64,000 nt of DNA from Pengzhenrongella sp031582905 (GTDB lineage Bacteria > Actinomycetota > Actinomycetes > Actinomycetales > Cellulomonadaceae): positions 1,116,001 through 1,180,000 of the forward strand of contig NZ_CP133990.1 in NCBI RefSeq assembly GCF_031582905.1, read 5' to 3'. The notes under the pieces were generated by a model that searched no databases, was not told where the DNA came from, and saw only the letters and a program-made list of their open reading frames with translations. Position 1 is the stretch's first letter. Every line of letters starts with the position of its first letter. Position numbers and translations under genes: made by a program. Below, in pieces: positions 48,894 through 59,939 of this stretch.

Positions 48894-50228
48894 TCAGGCG
48901 CTCGTCGGACGGGTGTCGGTCACCGGTGCGCCGGTCGGGACGGCGGGGTCGTCCATCGGCTGGTCGACCAGCACGTTGTTGTCCGCGACCCCGTCGTCGT
49001 CCTCGCGCCCCGGCGTGCGCAGGTTCCACCTCGTGATGACGAAGCGGAACAGGACGTAGTAGATGACGGCGTACCCGAGACCGATGAGCAGCAGGAGCAG
49101 GGGCTGCTGCGCGATGCGGAAGTTGAGGAGGTAGTCGATCGCCCCCGCGGAGAAGCCGAACCCGTGGTGGATGTCCAGGGAGTTGACCAGCGCGAGCGAC
49201 GTGCCGGTCAGCACGGCGTGGATGACGTACAGCGGATAGGCGACGTAGACGAACGCGAACTCGAGCGGCTCGGTCACGCCCGTGACGAAGGAGACCAGCG
49301 CGGCGGAGCCCATGATCCCGGCGATCACCTTGCGCTTCTCGGGCTTGGCGGTGTGCACGAACGCCAGGGCGGCGGCCGGCAGGGCGAACATCATGATCGG
49401 GAAGAACCCGGTCATGAAGGCGCCGGCGGTCGGGTCACCGAACAGGAAGCGCTCGATGTCGCCGTTGCGCTCGATCCCGTCGGCGTCGACGAACGAGCCG
49501 AACTGGAACCACGGCAGCGAGTTGAGGATGTGGTGCAGGCCGACCGGCACGAGCAGCCGGTTCGCGGTCCCGTAGACGAACCCGCCGAGGACCGTCGTGC
49601 CGGTGACGAACTCGCCGACGGCGGTCAGCCCGGCGTCGAACACCGGGTAGATGAGCGCCCCGATGACCGCGGCGACGATCGCCATGCCCGCGGTCACGAT
49701 CGGCACGAACCGGCGTCCGCCGAAGAAGGCGAGATACGTGGGCAGCTTGATCCGGTAGTACTTCTGGTAGAGCAGCGCGGCGATCAGCCCCATGACGATG
49801 CCGCCGAGCACGCCGTAGTTGATGAGCTCCTGCGTCTCGCCCTCGGCCGCCTCCCCGAGCACGTACGGCGACAGCGCGTCGCCGACGCCCTTGAAGACGA
49901 GGTACCCGATGAGCGCGGCCAGACCGGTCGAGCCGTCGGACTTGCGCGCGTAGCCGACGGCGACGCCGAGCGCGAAGAGCAGCGGCAGGTTGTCGAAGAG
50001 CGCGCCGCCGGCCGACGCCATGACGGCGGCGACCGGGAGCAGCCAGTCGCCCCACACCCCGGCCAGGCCGTCCTCGCCCAGCATGTCCGCCTGACCGAGC
50101 CGCAGCAGCAGCGCGGCCGCCGGCAGCGAGGCGATCGGCAGCATGAGGGAGCGGCCCACACGCTGGAGCTGGGCGAGCCCGGGGATGGTTCTCTTCTCGC
50201 GTGCGGCGGTAGCCGTCGTGGCGCTCAT
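48894..50228 (-). CDS. PTS N-acetylglucosamine/glucose-type EIIC permease
   Basis: This 444-residue EIIC has about ten membrane helices: the N-terminal LAQLQRVGRSLMLPIASLPA, the lumen-facing GLHHILNSLPWF and the conserved GVTEPLEFAFVYVAYPLY. In this Glc-superfamily permease the B and A domains are separate genes (51318-52295), as in actinobacterial NagE2/NagF systems. It imports and phosphorylates the sugar, most likely GlcNAc. GAGGAGT precedes ATG 50228, and a dre-like site lies about 100 bp upstream. Confidence 0.93.
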   Translation of the reverse strand: MSATTATAAREKRTIPGLAQLQRVGRSLMLPIASLPAAALLLRLGQADMLGEDGLAGVWGDWLLPVAAVMASAGGALFDNLPLLFALGVAVGYARKSDGSTGLAALIGYLVFKGVGDALSPYVLGEAAEGETQELINYGVLGGIVMGLIAALLYQKYYRIKLPTYLAFFGGRRFVPIVTAGMAIVAAVIGALIYPVFDAGLTAVGEFVTGTTVLGGFVYGTANRLLVPVGLHHILNSLPWFQFGSFVDADGIERNGDIERFLFGDPTAGAFMTGFFPIMMFALPAAALAFVHTAKPEKRKVIAGIMGSAALVSFVTGVTEPLEFAFVYVAYPLYVIHAVLTGTSLALVNSLDIHHGFGFSAGAIDYLLNFRIAQQPLLLLLIGLGYAVIYYVLFRFVITRWNLRTPGREDDDGVADNNVLVDQPMDDPAVPTGAPVTDTRPTSA

Positions 50229-50320
50229 CGGGCACTCCTCGTCGTGGACGGGCGCGTCGCCGGGCAGCCGCCGGGACGCGGCAGGGCCCAGGCGGGAGCG
50301 CCGTCGGCGAGCACGGCTAG

Positions 50321-50333
50321 ATGTCTGGACCAG
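50321..50333. promoter_or_regulatory. DasR-type operator (dre-like) between EIIC and the regulator
   Basis: ATGTCTGGACCAG matches 10 of 12 core positions of the dre site upstream of HPr, and both are preceded by GGCTAG. It lies between the divergent EIIC and GntR genes, so it may control both. A perfect palindrome CACCATGGTG follows at 50341-50350. Confidence 0.55.
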
Positions 50334-50467
50334 CCGCGTTCACCATGGTGGAATGGCGCGGCTGGTGTCAAGGATCACACCGCGGGGGCCGTGCGGGGTC
50401 GCACGGTTGGGATCCGCGGGCTCTCGACCGACGCCTCGACCGGATCGCGGAGTCAGGGGTGGCAGCA

Positions 50468-51256
50468 GTGCGTCCGTCCGTCCTGAAGTACGTCCGGGTC
50501 CGCGACTACCTGCGGTCCCTGGTGACGCACGAGCTCGCCGTCGGCGACGCGATCCCGTCCGAGCGGCTGCTGTGCGAGCGCTTCGGCGTCTCCCGGATGA
50601 CCGTCCGGCAGGCCGTGGACGCCCTCGTCGTCGAGGGGCTGCTCGAGCGCGAGCAGGGCCGCGGGACGTTCGTCGCCCCCGCCAAGGTCGACCTCCAGGT
50701 CCGGCTGTCGTCCTTCGGTGAGGAGATGGCCCGGCGAGGGATGGTCGCGTCCTCCCGGGTGATCGCGGCCGAGGAGGTCGCGGCGACGCCCGACGTCGCC
50801 GACGCGCTCGACCTGGTCCCGGGGGACGCCGTGCACCACCTGCACCGCATCCGCTACGCCGACGGCGAGCCGATGGCGATCGAGCAGTCGTGGGTGCCGC
50901 GGCTGCTGCTGCCGGGTCTGTTCGAGCACGGGCCGCCGGCGAGCGTGTACGGCGAGCTGCGCGCGGCCGGGCTCGACCCCGACTGGGGAGAGGACACGGT
51001 CGCCGCGTCCGAGATCGATGCGCAGGGCGCTGCCATGCTGGGCTTGCGGGCGGGGGCAGCGGTGCTCCGGCTCGCGCGGCGGACGTTCGCCGGCCAGACC
51101 GCGTGCGTGTACTCCCGGTCGTCCTACCGGGCGGACCGGTACGTGCTGTGGGTGCCGTTGCGAGCACCGCGCCGACCGCTCACGCCGCGGTCGGCCGGGG
51201 TCGCGGGGGCAGCCGGCGCGGACGCGGGGGCCGGCACGACGCCGGGCACGACATGA
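50468..51256 (+). CDS. GntR/HutC-family regulator with UTRA domain (DasR-like)
   Basis: This 262-residue protein has a GntR winged helix (IPSERLLCERFGVSRMTVRQ, LEREQGRGTFVAP) and a UTRA ligand domain (HHLHRIRYADGEPMAIEQSW, and YRADRYVLWVPL at the end). DasR/NagR members bind dre sites and let go on glucosamine-6-phosphate. Its position between GlcNAc-PTS genes and dre-like sites supports that role. GTG 50468 follows AGGGG (50455-50459). Its stop lies inside an 11-bp triple repeat. The C-terminal ~25 residues are Ala/Gly/Thr-rich. Confidence 0.9.
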   Translation: MRPSVLKYVRVRDYLRSLVTHELAVGDAIPSERLLCERFGVSRMTVRQAVDALVVEGLLEREQGRGTFVAPAKVDLQVRLSSFGEEMARRGMVASSRVIAAEEVAATPDVADALDLVPGDAVHHLHRIRYADGEPMAIEQSWVPRLLLPGLFEHGPPASVYGELRAAGLDPDWGEDTVAASEIDAQGAAMLGLRAGAAVLRLARRTFAGQTACVYSRSSYRADRYVLWVPLRAPRRPLTPRSAGVAGAAGADAGAGTTPGTT

Positions 51257-51280
51257 CCACGACATGACCACGACATGACC
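51248..51280. repeat. 11-bp tandem repeat, three perfect copies, across the regulator stop codon
   Basis: ACGACATGACC occurs three times head to tail. The first copy contains the TGA that ends the GntR gene. Because 11 is not a multiple of three, changes in copy number could alter distances to the EIIB gene but not the regulator. Confidence 0.9.
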
Positions 51281-51317
51281 GTGGCGCGACGGGGCGCCAC
51301 GGGACGGAGGGGCGGCG

Positions 51318-51548
51318 ATGACGCAGGCGAGCACGATCCTCGCGGCGCTGGGCGGTGTCGCGAACATCATCGACATCGAGCCGTGCACCACGCGCCTGCG
51401 CTCGGAGGTCCGGGACGTGCGCCTGGTCGACGCAGCCGCCCTGCGTGCCGCCGGCAGCCACGGCGTGATGGTCTCCGGCCGGGTGGTGCAGGTCGTCGTC
51501 GGGCCGGGGGTGGACGTCCTCGCGACCGATCTCGAGGACCTGATGTGA
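51318..51548 (+). CDS. PTS glucose/GlcNAc-type EIIB, copy 1
   Basis: This 76-residue stand-alone EIIB has the phospho-Cys in IDIEPCTTRLRSEV and the typical end VVQVVVGPGVDVLATDLEDL. It takes phosphate from EIIA and gives it to the sugar bound in EIIC. GGAGGGG (51306-51312) sets ATG 51318. A paralog with the same active site follows 52 bp downstream. Confidence 0.94.
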   Translation: MTQASTILAALGGVANIIDIEPCTTRLRSEVRDVRLVDAAALRAAGSHGVMVSGRVVQVVVGPGVDVLATDLEDLM

Positions 51549-51600
51549 CTAGTCTGGGCGGCGGCACGAGGCGGTCGTCGCCGATCAAGGAGGAGAACCC

Positions 51601-51831
51601 ATGAGCAAGGCAGAGCAGATCCTGGCGGCACTCGGCGGGGACGCGAACGTGCTCGACCTCGAGCCCTGCATCACCCGGCTCCGCGTCGAGGTCGAGAACC
51701 CGGAGCTCGTCGACGAGGCAGGCCTCAAGGCCACCGGCGCCTTCGGCATCGTGCGCTCGGGCAAGGTCGTGCAGGTCGTCGTCGGCCCCGAGGCGGACAC
51801 GCTGGCGTCGGACATCGAGGACCTGCGCTGA
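51601..51831 (+). CDS. PTS glucose/GlcNAc-type EIIB, copy 2
   Basis: This 76-residue EIIB is nearly parallel to copy 1, with Cys in LDLEPCITRLRVEV and the end VVQVVVGPEADTLASDIEDL. AGGAGGAG lies before ATG 51601. Its stop TGA shares one base with the ATG of the EIIA gene, so it is translationally coupled to EIIA. Copy 2 is closer to the family consensus and may be the main partner. Confidence 0.94.
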   Translation: MSKAEQILAALGGDANVLDLEPCITRLRVEVENPELVDEAGLKATGAFGIVRSGKVVQVVVGPEADTLASDIEDLR

Positions 51832-52295
51832 TGACCCTCCCGCTCACCGTGCTGGCGCCCGTCGCCGGCACGGTGGTGGCGATGGCCGACGTCCCGGACC
51901 CGGTGTTCGCCGGTGAGCTCGTCGGCCCGGGCCTGGCCATCGACCCCACCCGCGACGGCGCCGTGGTGGCGATCGCCCCCGTCGCCGGCCGGATCGTCAA
52001 GCTCCACGCGCACGCGTTCGTCGTGCAGGCCGACGAGAGCCGCGCCGCCCTGGTCCACCTCGGCCTGGACACCGTCCAGCTCGGTGGCGAGGGCTTCACA
52101 CTGCACGCGACCGAGGGCGACACGGTGGCAGCCGGCGACAAGGTCGTCAGCTGGGATCCCGCCCGGGTCGAGGCGGGCGGCCGGTCGCCGGTCTGCCCGG
52201 TCGTCGCCCTCCAGGGCGTGCCGGACGCGCTGACCCCGCTCGCCGCCGTCGGCTCGAGCGTCGAGGCCGGGGACCCCCTGCTCGAGTGGGCTTAG
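51831..52295 (+). CDS. crr: PTS glucose/GlcNAc-type EIIA (Crr-like)
   Basis: This 154-residue EIIA-Glc has the opening VLAPVAGTVVAMADVPDPVF, a first His in LHAHAFVVQ and the phosphorylated His in ALVHLGLDTVQLGGEGF. It accepts phosphate from HPr and passes it to EIIB. It ends the regulator-EIIB-EIIB-EIIA unit. After its stop, GCCAGC repeats at 52323-52342 separate it from the convergent MscS gene. Confidence 0.94.
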   Translation: MTLPLTVLAPVAGTVVAMADVPDPVFAGELVGPGLAIDPTRDGAVVAIAPVAGRIVKLHAHAFVVQADESRAALVHLGLDTVQLGGEGFTLHATEGDTVAAGDKVVSWDPARVEAGGRSPVCPVVALQGVPDALTPLAAVGSSVEAGDPLLEWA

Positions 52296-52349
52296 CAGGT
52301 CCGGAGTCGGCGAGCATTCCCGCGCCAGCGCCAGCGCCAGCGCCTGCGG

Positions 52350-53411
52350 TCAGGTCGCGGCCGGCGAGTCCGTGACCGGGTCGTGCGCGGAGCGCTGGAC
52401 GACGACCTCCCGCCGCGGCAGGGCGAGGTCGATGCCCTCGGCCGCGAGCCCGGTCCGGATCCGCGCACGCAGCTCGCGCGCGACCTCCCACTGCTTGGAG
52501 GGTGCGACCTTCACCAGCAGCCGCAGCATGACGCCCTCGGCGGTGAGGTCCTCGATCCCGGCGACCTCGGGCTCCTCGAGCACCATGTGACCGAGCTCCG
52601 CGTCCGCGGCGACGTCGGCGGCAGCGGCGAGCATGAGCGCCCGGACCCGCGGGACGTCCTCGTCGGCGAGCACCCGCAGCTCGAGCAGGGCGCGCGACCA
52701 GCCCTGCGTCATGTTGCCCACGCGCAGGATCTCGCCGTTGCGGACGTACCAGAGGGTGCCGTCCAGGGACCGGATCTGGGTCACCCGCAGGCCCACCTGC
52801 TCCACCGTGCCGGTGGCCTCGCCGACGTCGATCACGTCCCCGACGCCGTACTGGTCCTCGACGAGCATCGAGATCCCGGCGAGGAAGTCCTTGACCAGCG
52901 TCTGGGCGCCGAACCCGAGGGCCACACCGACGACGCCGGCCGAGGCGAGCAGCGGGCCGACGTCGACGTTGAGGATGCCGAGGCTGATCACCACCACGAG
53001 GGCGCCGATGACGAAGCCGCTGATAGACCGCAGCACCGACCCCATCGTCTCCGCGCGCTGGACGCGTCGCGCCGCGCCGAGCGGGCTGGAGTCCACGCCC
53101 GGACCGTCCTGACGCAGCCCGCGGGAGAGCAGGGCGGCCGCGTGCCGGTGCACGGTCGGGGTGCCGTCGACGATGCGCCTGACCGTGTGCGCGATGGACG
53201 TGCGCAGCAGCGCGAGCGCGATCGCGCCGATGAGGACCGTCAGCCCGATCTGCCAGGCCGGGGTGATGAGGTGGTCGAACCAGCGCTCGATGTCGTCGGT
53301 CCGGGGGAGCTCGGGGCCGTCGGTCGACGTCGGGTCCGGTGTGGCCGCCGCCAGCAGGCGTGCGGGGTGCAGGGTGGCCAGGTGCTGGGCGAGGTCGAGT
53401 CCGGCGGGCAT
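52350..53411 (-). CDS. MscS-family mechanosensitive channel
   Basis: This 353-residue protein has about three N-terminal helices, the pore helix segment VGVALGFGAQTLVKDFLAG, then the beta domain (SMLVEDQYGVGDVIDVGEA, WYVRNGEILRVGNMTQGWS) and an alpha/beta vestibule. It opens under membrane tension to release solutes during osmotic downshock. ATG 53411 lies eight bases from TACCCT on the minus strand (53420-53425), suggesting a leaderless transcript divergent from malQ. A functional link to the betaine transporter is plausible only in a general osmotic sense. Confidence 0.93.
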   Translation of the reverse strand: MPAGLDLAQHLATLHPARLLAAATPDPTSTDGPELPRTDDIERWFDHLITPAWQIGLTVLIGAIALALLRTSIAHTVRRIVDGTPTVHRHAAALLSRGLRQDGPGVDSSPLGAARRVQRAETMGSVLRSISGFVIGALVVVISLGILNVDVGPLLASAGVVGVALGFGAQTLVKDFLAGISMLVEDQYGVGDVIDVGEATGTVEQVGLRVTQIRSLDGTLWYVRNGEILRVGNMTQGWSRALLELRVLADEDVPRVRALMLAAAADVAADAELGHMVLEEPEVAGIEDLTAEGVMLRLLVKVAPSKQWEVARELRARIRTGLAAEGIDLALPRREVVVQRSAHDPVTDSPAAT

Positions 53412-53499
53412 GGCTCACAAGGGTAGTCGGGCCGCCGCGGCCCCGGTCCGGGCGCCCGCCCGGGCACGGACCCGCCGCGCCGTGCTCCGTGCGCTCTGG

Positions 53500-53505
53500 C
53501 AGGAT
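53500..53505 (+). promoter_or_regulatory. Candidate -10 box for leaderless malQ transcript
   Basis: CAGGAT, close to TAGGAT, ends seven bases before GTG 53513. The in-frame ATG 53504 has no spaced ribosome-binding site, so GTG is preferred. Confidence 0.45.
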
Positions 53506-53512
53506 GCGGGTC

Positions 53513-55645
53513 GTGCCAGAACCGATCCACGACGCCCCGGACACCCTCGTACAGCTCGCCGAGACCCACGGGATCACCCCGCGGTACCACAGCTTCTTCG
53601 GCACCGAGGAGCAGGTCGCCCCGGAGACCCTCGTGGCGCTGCTGAAGGCCATGGGCGTCGACGCGTCGTCGCCGGAGCGCGTCGACCTGGCCCTCGCCCA
53701 CGCGCGGGATGAGCCGTGGCGCCGGACGCTGCCGCCGGTGCTCGTCCTCGTCGAGGGCGAGCGGCCCGAGGTGCCGGTCCACGTGCGCCACGGCGACCCG
53801 GTCGACGTGTGGCTCGAGCTGGACGCGGAGGCCGGCGGCGGTCGGCGCGCGCTCGACCAGCTCGACACCCACACCGAGCCGCGCACCGTCGACGGCCGCG
53901 AGACCGGACGGGCCACCTTCCGCCTCCCGGCGGACCTGCCCCTGGGCTGGCACACGATGCGCGCCGACGGTCCCGGCGGACCGGCCCAGTGCGCCGTCGT
54001 GGTCACCCCGCGGCGTCTGGAGCTGCCCGCGCACCTCGAGCAGGAGCGCGCCTGGGGGTTCATGACCCAGCTGTACTCCGTCCGCTCCCAGCAGTCCTGG
54101 GGTGTGGGCGACCTCGCCGACCTGGCCGAGATCATGCGCCTGGCCGGGCACCGCTGCGGCGCCGACTTCGTGCTGATCAACCCGCTGCACGCGGCCGAGC
54201 CGATCGCGCCGATGAGCCCGTCGCCGTACCTGCCCACGACGCGTCGCTTCGTGAACCCGCTGTACGTGCGGCCCGAGGACGTGCGCGAGACCGCGTACCT
54301 GTCGGCAGCCGACCGGTCCCTCGTCGAGTGGGCCGGCGAGCCCGTTCGTACCGCGTCCACCGACACCGGTCCGATCGACCGCGACGCCGCCTGGGCGGCC
54401 AAGAAGAGCGCGCTCGAGGTCATCTTCGCCGCGCCCCGGACGGCCGCGCGGCAGGACGCGTTCGACCGCTTCCGTGCGGACCAGGGCCAGGGCCTGGAGG
54501 ACTTCGCGCTGTGGTCCGCGCTGTGCGAGGAGCACGGACGGCCCGGGGAGTGGCCCGCCGAGGCGCACGACCCGACGTCGTCGTTCATCGCGCAGGCACG
54601 CACCGACCTCGCCGAGCGGGTCACGTTCCACTGCTGGCTGCAGTGGGTCGCGGACGAGCAGCTCGCCGCCGCCCAGCGCGCCGCGCACGAAGGCGGGATG
54701 CGGATCGGCGTCATGCACGACCTCGCGGTCGGGGTGCACCCCGAGGGCGCGGACGTGTGGTCGCTGCGCGACGTGCTCGCCCGGCACGTCGGCGTCGGCG
54801 CGCCGCCGGACATGTACAACCAGCAGGGGCAGAACTGGTCCCAGCCGCCGTGGCGCCCGGACGCCCTGGCGCGGGCCGGCTACGCGCCCTACCGGGACAT
54901 GCTGCGCACGGTGCTGCGGCACGCGGGCGCGATCCGCATCGACCACATCCTCGGTCTGTTCCGCCTGTGGTGGATCCCGGACGGCGCCGCACCGTCCGAG
55001 GGTGCCTACGTGAGGTACGACCACGACGCCCTCGTGGGGATCCTGTGCCTGGAGGCCGCGCGGGCCGGCGCCGTGGTGATCGGCGAGGACCTCGGGCTGG
55101 TCGAGCCGTGGGTGCGCGACTACCTCAGCGACCGCGGGGTGCTCGGCACGTCGGTGCTGTGGTTCGAGCAGCGCGACGACCGCCCGCTGCCGCCCGAGAA
55201 GTACCGGCGGCTCGCCCTGGCGACCGTCACCACGCACGACCTGCCGCCGACGGCGGGCTACCTCGCCGACGAGCACGTCGCCATCCGCGAGCGCCTCGGC
55301 CTGCTCACCGAGTCGGCGGCGGTCGTCCGGCGCGCCGCCCAGGTCGAGCGGGAGAGGTTCCTGCGCCTGCTCGACGACCGTGGGCTGCTCAGCGAGGACC
55401 CGTCCGAGCGCGAGATCGTCGAGGCCCTCCACCGCCTCGTCATGCAGACGCCGTCGGTGCTGGTCGGGGTCGCGCTGGTCGACGCGGTGGGGGAGCGGCG
55501 CGCGCAGAACCAGCCCGGCACCAACGAGGAGTACCCGAACTGGAAGGTCCCGCTCGCCGACGGCGCCGGCCGGCTGGTGACGGTCGACGAGCTGTTCGAC
55601 AACCAGCGGCTGCGGTCCCTGGTCGCGGCGCTCGACCGCTCCTGA
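53513..55645 (+). CDS. malQ: 4-alpha-glucanotransferase (amylomaltase, GH77)
   Basis: This 710-residue protein has the N-terminal extension and beta-sandwich of actinobacterial MalQ (AETHGITPRYHSFFGTEE and the VTPRRLELPAHL linker), then the GH77 barrel. The nucleophile Asp is in AIRIDHILGLFRLWWIP, the acid/base Glu in VIGEDLGLVEPWVRDYL and the third Asp in VTTHDLPPTAGYL. NWKVPL near the end is typical. It transfers glucan segments between maltodextrins in glycogen and maltose metabolism in the cytosol. The gene is monocistronic with a strong terminator. Confidence 0.96.
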   Translation: MPEPIHDAPDTLVQLAETHGITPRYHSFFGTEEQVAPETLVALLKAMGVDASSPERVDLALAHARDEPWRRTLPPVLVLVEGERPEVPVHVRHGDPVDVWLELDAEAGGGRRALDQLDTHTEPRTVDGRETGRATFRLPADLPLGWHTMRADGPGGPAQCAVVVTPRRLELPAHLEQERAWGFMTQLYSVRSQQSWGVGDLADLAEIMRLAGHRCGADFVLINPLHAAEPIAPMSPSPYLPTTRRFVNPLYVRPEDVRETAYLSAADRSLVEWAGEPVRTASTDTGPIDRDAAWAAKKSALEVIFAAPRTAARQDAFDRFRADQGQGLEDFALWSALCEEHGRPGEWPAEAHDPTSSFIAQARTDLAERVTFHCWLQWVADEQLAAAQRAAHEGGMRIGVMHDLAVGVHPEGADVWSLRDVLARHVGVGAPPDMYNQQGQNWSQPPWRPDALARAGYAPYRDMLRTVLRHAGAIRIDHILGLFRLWWIPDGAAPSEGAYVRYDHDALVGILCLEAARAGAVVIGEDLGLVEPWVRDYLSDRGVLGTSVLWFEQRDDRPLPPEKYRRLALATVTTHDLPPTAGYLADEHVAIRERLGLLTESAAVVRRAAQVERERFLRLLDDRGLLSEDPSEREIVEALHRLVMQTPSVLVGVALVDAVGERRAQNQPGTNEEYPNWKVPLADGAGRLVTVDELFDNQRLRSLVAALDRS

Positions 55646-55667
55646 CGCCCGGCCGTCACGAGAGACG

Positions 55668-55711
55668 GACGACGGCCCCGCTCGCACCTCGGTGCGAGCG
55701 GGGCCGTCGTC
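55668..55711. terminator. Very strong bidirectional terminator
   Basis: GACGACGGCCCCGCTCGCAC pairs perfectly with its complement across a CTCG loop (about 20 bp of stem), between the converging malQ and pepN genes. Confidence 0.9.
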
Positions 55712-55749
55712 GTGCCGGGCCCGTCTGCCGGCTGCGGGCGCGGCGTGGG

Positions 55750-58335
<2,586 letters not shown>

Positions 58336-58445
58336 GGGCGCTCCTCTGCGTGGTCCTCGGCGGGGTCGGCTGCGCGGAATCATCGCACGCACGTCAGGGT
58401 TGGCCCCGTCGACACGTCTCCTTTCCGCCCGACCTGGAGGTCCCT

Positions 58446-59081
58446 GTGAGCGCAGCACCCACCGAGAGCACGTCCGGCACCCGTCCCGTCGTGGACTTCT
58501 GGTTCGACCCCGCCTGCCCGTGGGCGTGGATGACGTCGCGCTGGATGGACGAGGTCACGCAGCTGCGCGACGTCGAGGTGAACTGGCACGTCATGAGCCT
58601 CGCGGTGCTCAACGAGGGCCGGGACCTGCCCGAGGACTACCGCCGCAGCATGGACGACGCGTGGGGCCCGGTGCGGGTGATCGTCGCGGCCGCCGACGCG
58701 CACGGCGACAAGGTCGTCAAGCCGCTGTACGACGCGATGGGCACGCGCCGGCACCCCGGCGGCCGTCGCGACACCGCCGCGATCATCGCCGAGGCCCTCG
58801 AGGAGGTCGGCCTGCCCGCCGAGCTCGCTGACGCCGCGGGCACCGACGCCCACGACGACGCCCTCCGCGCGTCCCACACCGAGGGCATCAGCAAGGTCGG
58901 CGAGGACGTCGGCACCCCGGTCGTCGCGATCGACGGGATCGGCTTCTTCGGCCCGGTGATGACGCCCGCGCCGAAGGGCGAGGACGCCGCGAAGCTCTTC
59001 GACGGTCTGCACCTCGTCACGCAGGTGCCCGGGTTCTACGAGCTCAAGCGGACCCGCACCCAGGGCCCCGTCTTCGACTGA
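58446..59081 (+). CDS. Mycothiol-dependent nitroreductase-like DsbA-fold protein (Rv2466c family)
   Basis: This 211-residue protein has the opening VDFWFDPACPWAWMTSRWMD, a helical insertion, and GTPVVAIDGIGFFGPVMTPA with the cis-Pro. It belongs to the DsbA/FrnE superfamily. Mycobacterial Rv2466c has a CPWC active site and uses mycothiol; here the motif is CPWA, leaving only the first Cys, which suggests a monothiol mechanism. GGAGG (58436-58440) sets GTG 58446. Confidence 0.9.
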   Translation: MSAAPTESTSGTRPVVDFWFDPACPWAWMTSRWMDEVTQLRDVEVNWHVMSLAVLNEGRDLPEDYRRSMDDAWGPVRVIVAAADAHGDKVVKPLYDAMGTRRHPGGRRDTAAIIAEALEEVGLPAELADAAGTDAHDDALRASHTEGISKVGEDVGTPVVAIDGIGFFGPVMTPAPKGEDAAKLFDGLHLVTQVPGFYELKRTRTQGPVFD

Positions 59082-59092
59082 GCGACCCCGCG

Positions 59093-59125
59093 CTGCCCGC
59101 CCGCCGGTGCCCGGCGGGCGGGCAG
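59093..59125 (+). terminator. Terminator hairpin
   Basis: CTGCCCGCCCGCCGG and CCGGCGGGCGGGCAG form a perfect 15-bp stem, 12 bases after the nitroreductase stop. Confidence 0.85.
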
Positions 59126-59249
59126 TGGCGTGTGGCCCGGCCCAGCCCGCCGTGCCAGGCTGTCAGCGGCCGGACGACGACGACGGGCGCCACCCCGGGT
59201 CGGGCCGACGCACGACGACCACCCCCGAAGCCGAGGACGGACACCGCCG

Positions 59250-59843
59250 ATGGACGAGTGGACGACCGCCCGGCCCGCCCGCGGACGACGCGGGCTCGGG
59301 CCCGGGCTGACCGTGTTCGTCGTGGTCGACGTGCTGCTCGTGGTGGCCGCCCTCGTCGTGCTCGCTGCGTTCCTGTCCGGTCGGGGCGAGCCGGGGACGA
59401 CGGTTGACCCGTCGCCGTCGGTGGCCTCGACCGCCCCGGCGCCGACGGACCCGGGACCGACCGCCCCGGCACCGACCGCCGGGCCCGGGACGTCGGCCGA
59501 CGCGGGGACGTTCGCCTCGCCCAGCGGCAACATCGCCTGCGAGATCGGCGCCGACGCTGCGACGTGCACGATCGCCGACAGCACCGCCGAGCCCGTCACG
59601 GTCGAAGGATGCGCCGGTCCGGTCGGCCAGGTGGTCACGGTGACCGCCGCGGGCTCCGAGACGCCGTGCATCACCGGCGCGATCCCCGGGCCGGCGGCCC
59701 CCGGCACGCCGGTGCTCGACTACGGCCAGTCCGCGACCGTCGACGACTTCACGTGCGAGAGCGAGGAGTCCGGCATGACCTGCCGCCACGAGCCGTCGGG
59801 TGCGGGCTTCACGCTCGCGCGGGCGGGCGTCGAGCTGTTCTGA
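59250..59843 (+). CDS. Membrane-anchored secreted protein, hypothetical
   Basis: This 197-residue protein has one N-terminal helix (LTVFVVVDVLLVVAALVVLA), a Pro/Thr/Ala/Gly spacer of about 45 residues and a small extracellular domain beginning FASPSGNIACEI. That domain has six cysteines, probably three disulfides, including TCTI, GCAG, TPCITG, FTCE and MTCRHE. The SPSGNI-C pattern resembles DUF6636-like actinobacterial secreted domains, of unknown function. ATG 59250 lacks a strong ribosome-binding site (GAGGA at 59233). Confidence 0.78.
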   Translation: MDEWTTARPARGRRGLGPGLTVFVVVDVLLVVAALVVLAAFLSGRGEPGTTVDPSPSVASTAPAPTDPGPTAPAPTAGPGTSADAGTFASPSGNIACEIGADAATCTIADSTAEPVTVEGCAGPVGQVVTVTAAGSETPCITGAIPGPAAPGTPVLDYGQSATVDDFTCESEESGMTCRHEPSGAGFTLARAGVELF

Positions 59844-59939
59844 CCGGCGCCGACGGCGTCGCGCGGGCCCGGCGGTCGTCCGTCCTGCGTCGGCGTCCTG
59901 CGTCGTCGTCGCGCGTCGCGCGTCGCGCGGCTCTCGGGA

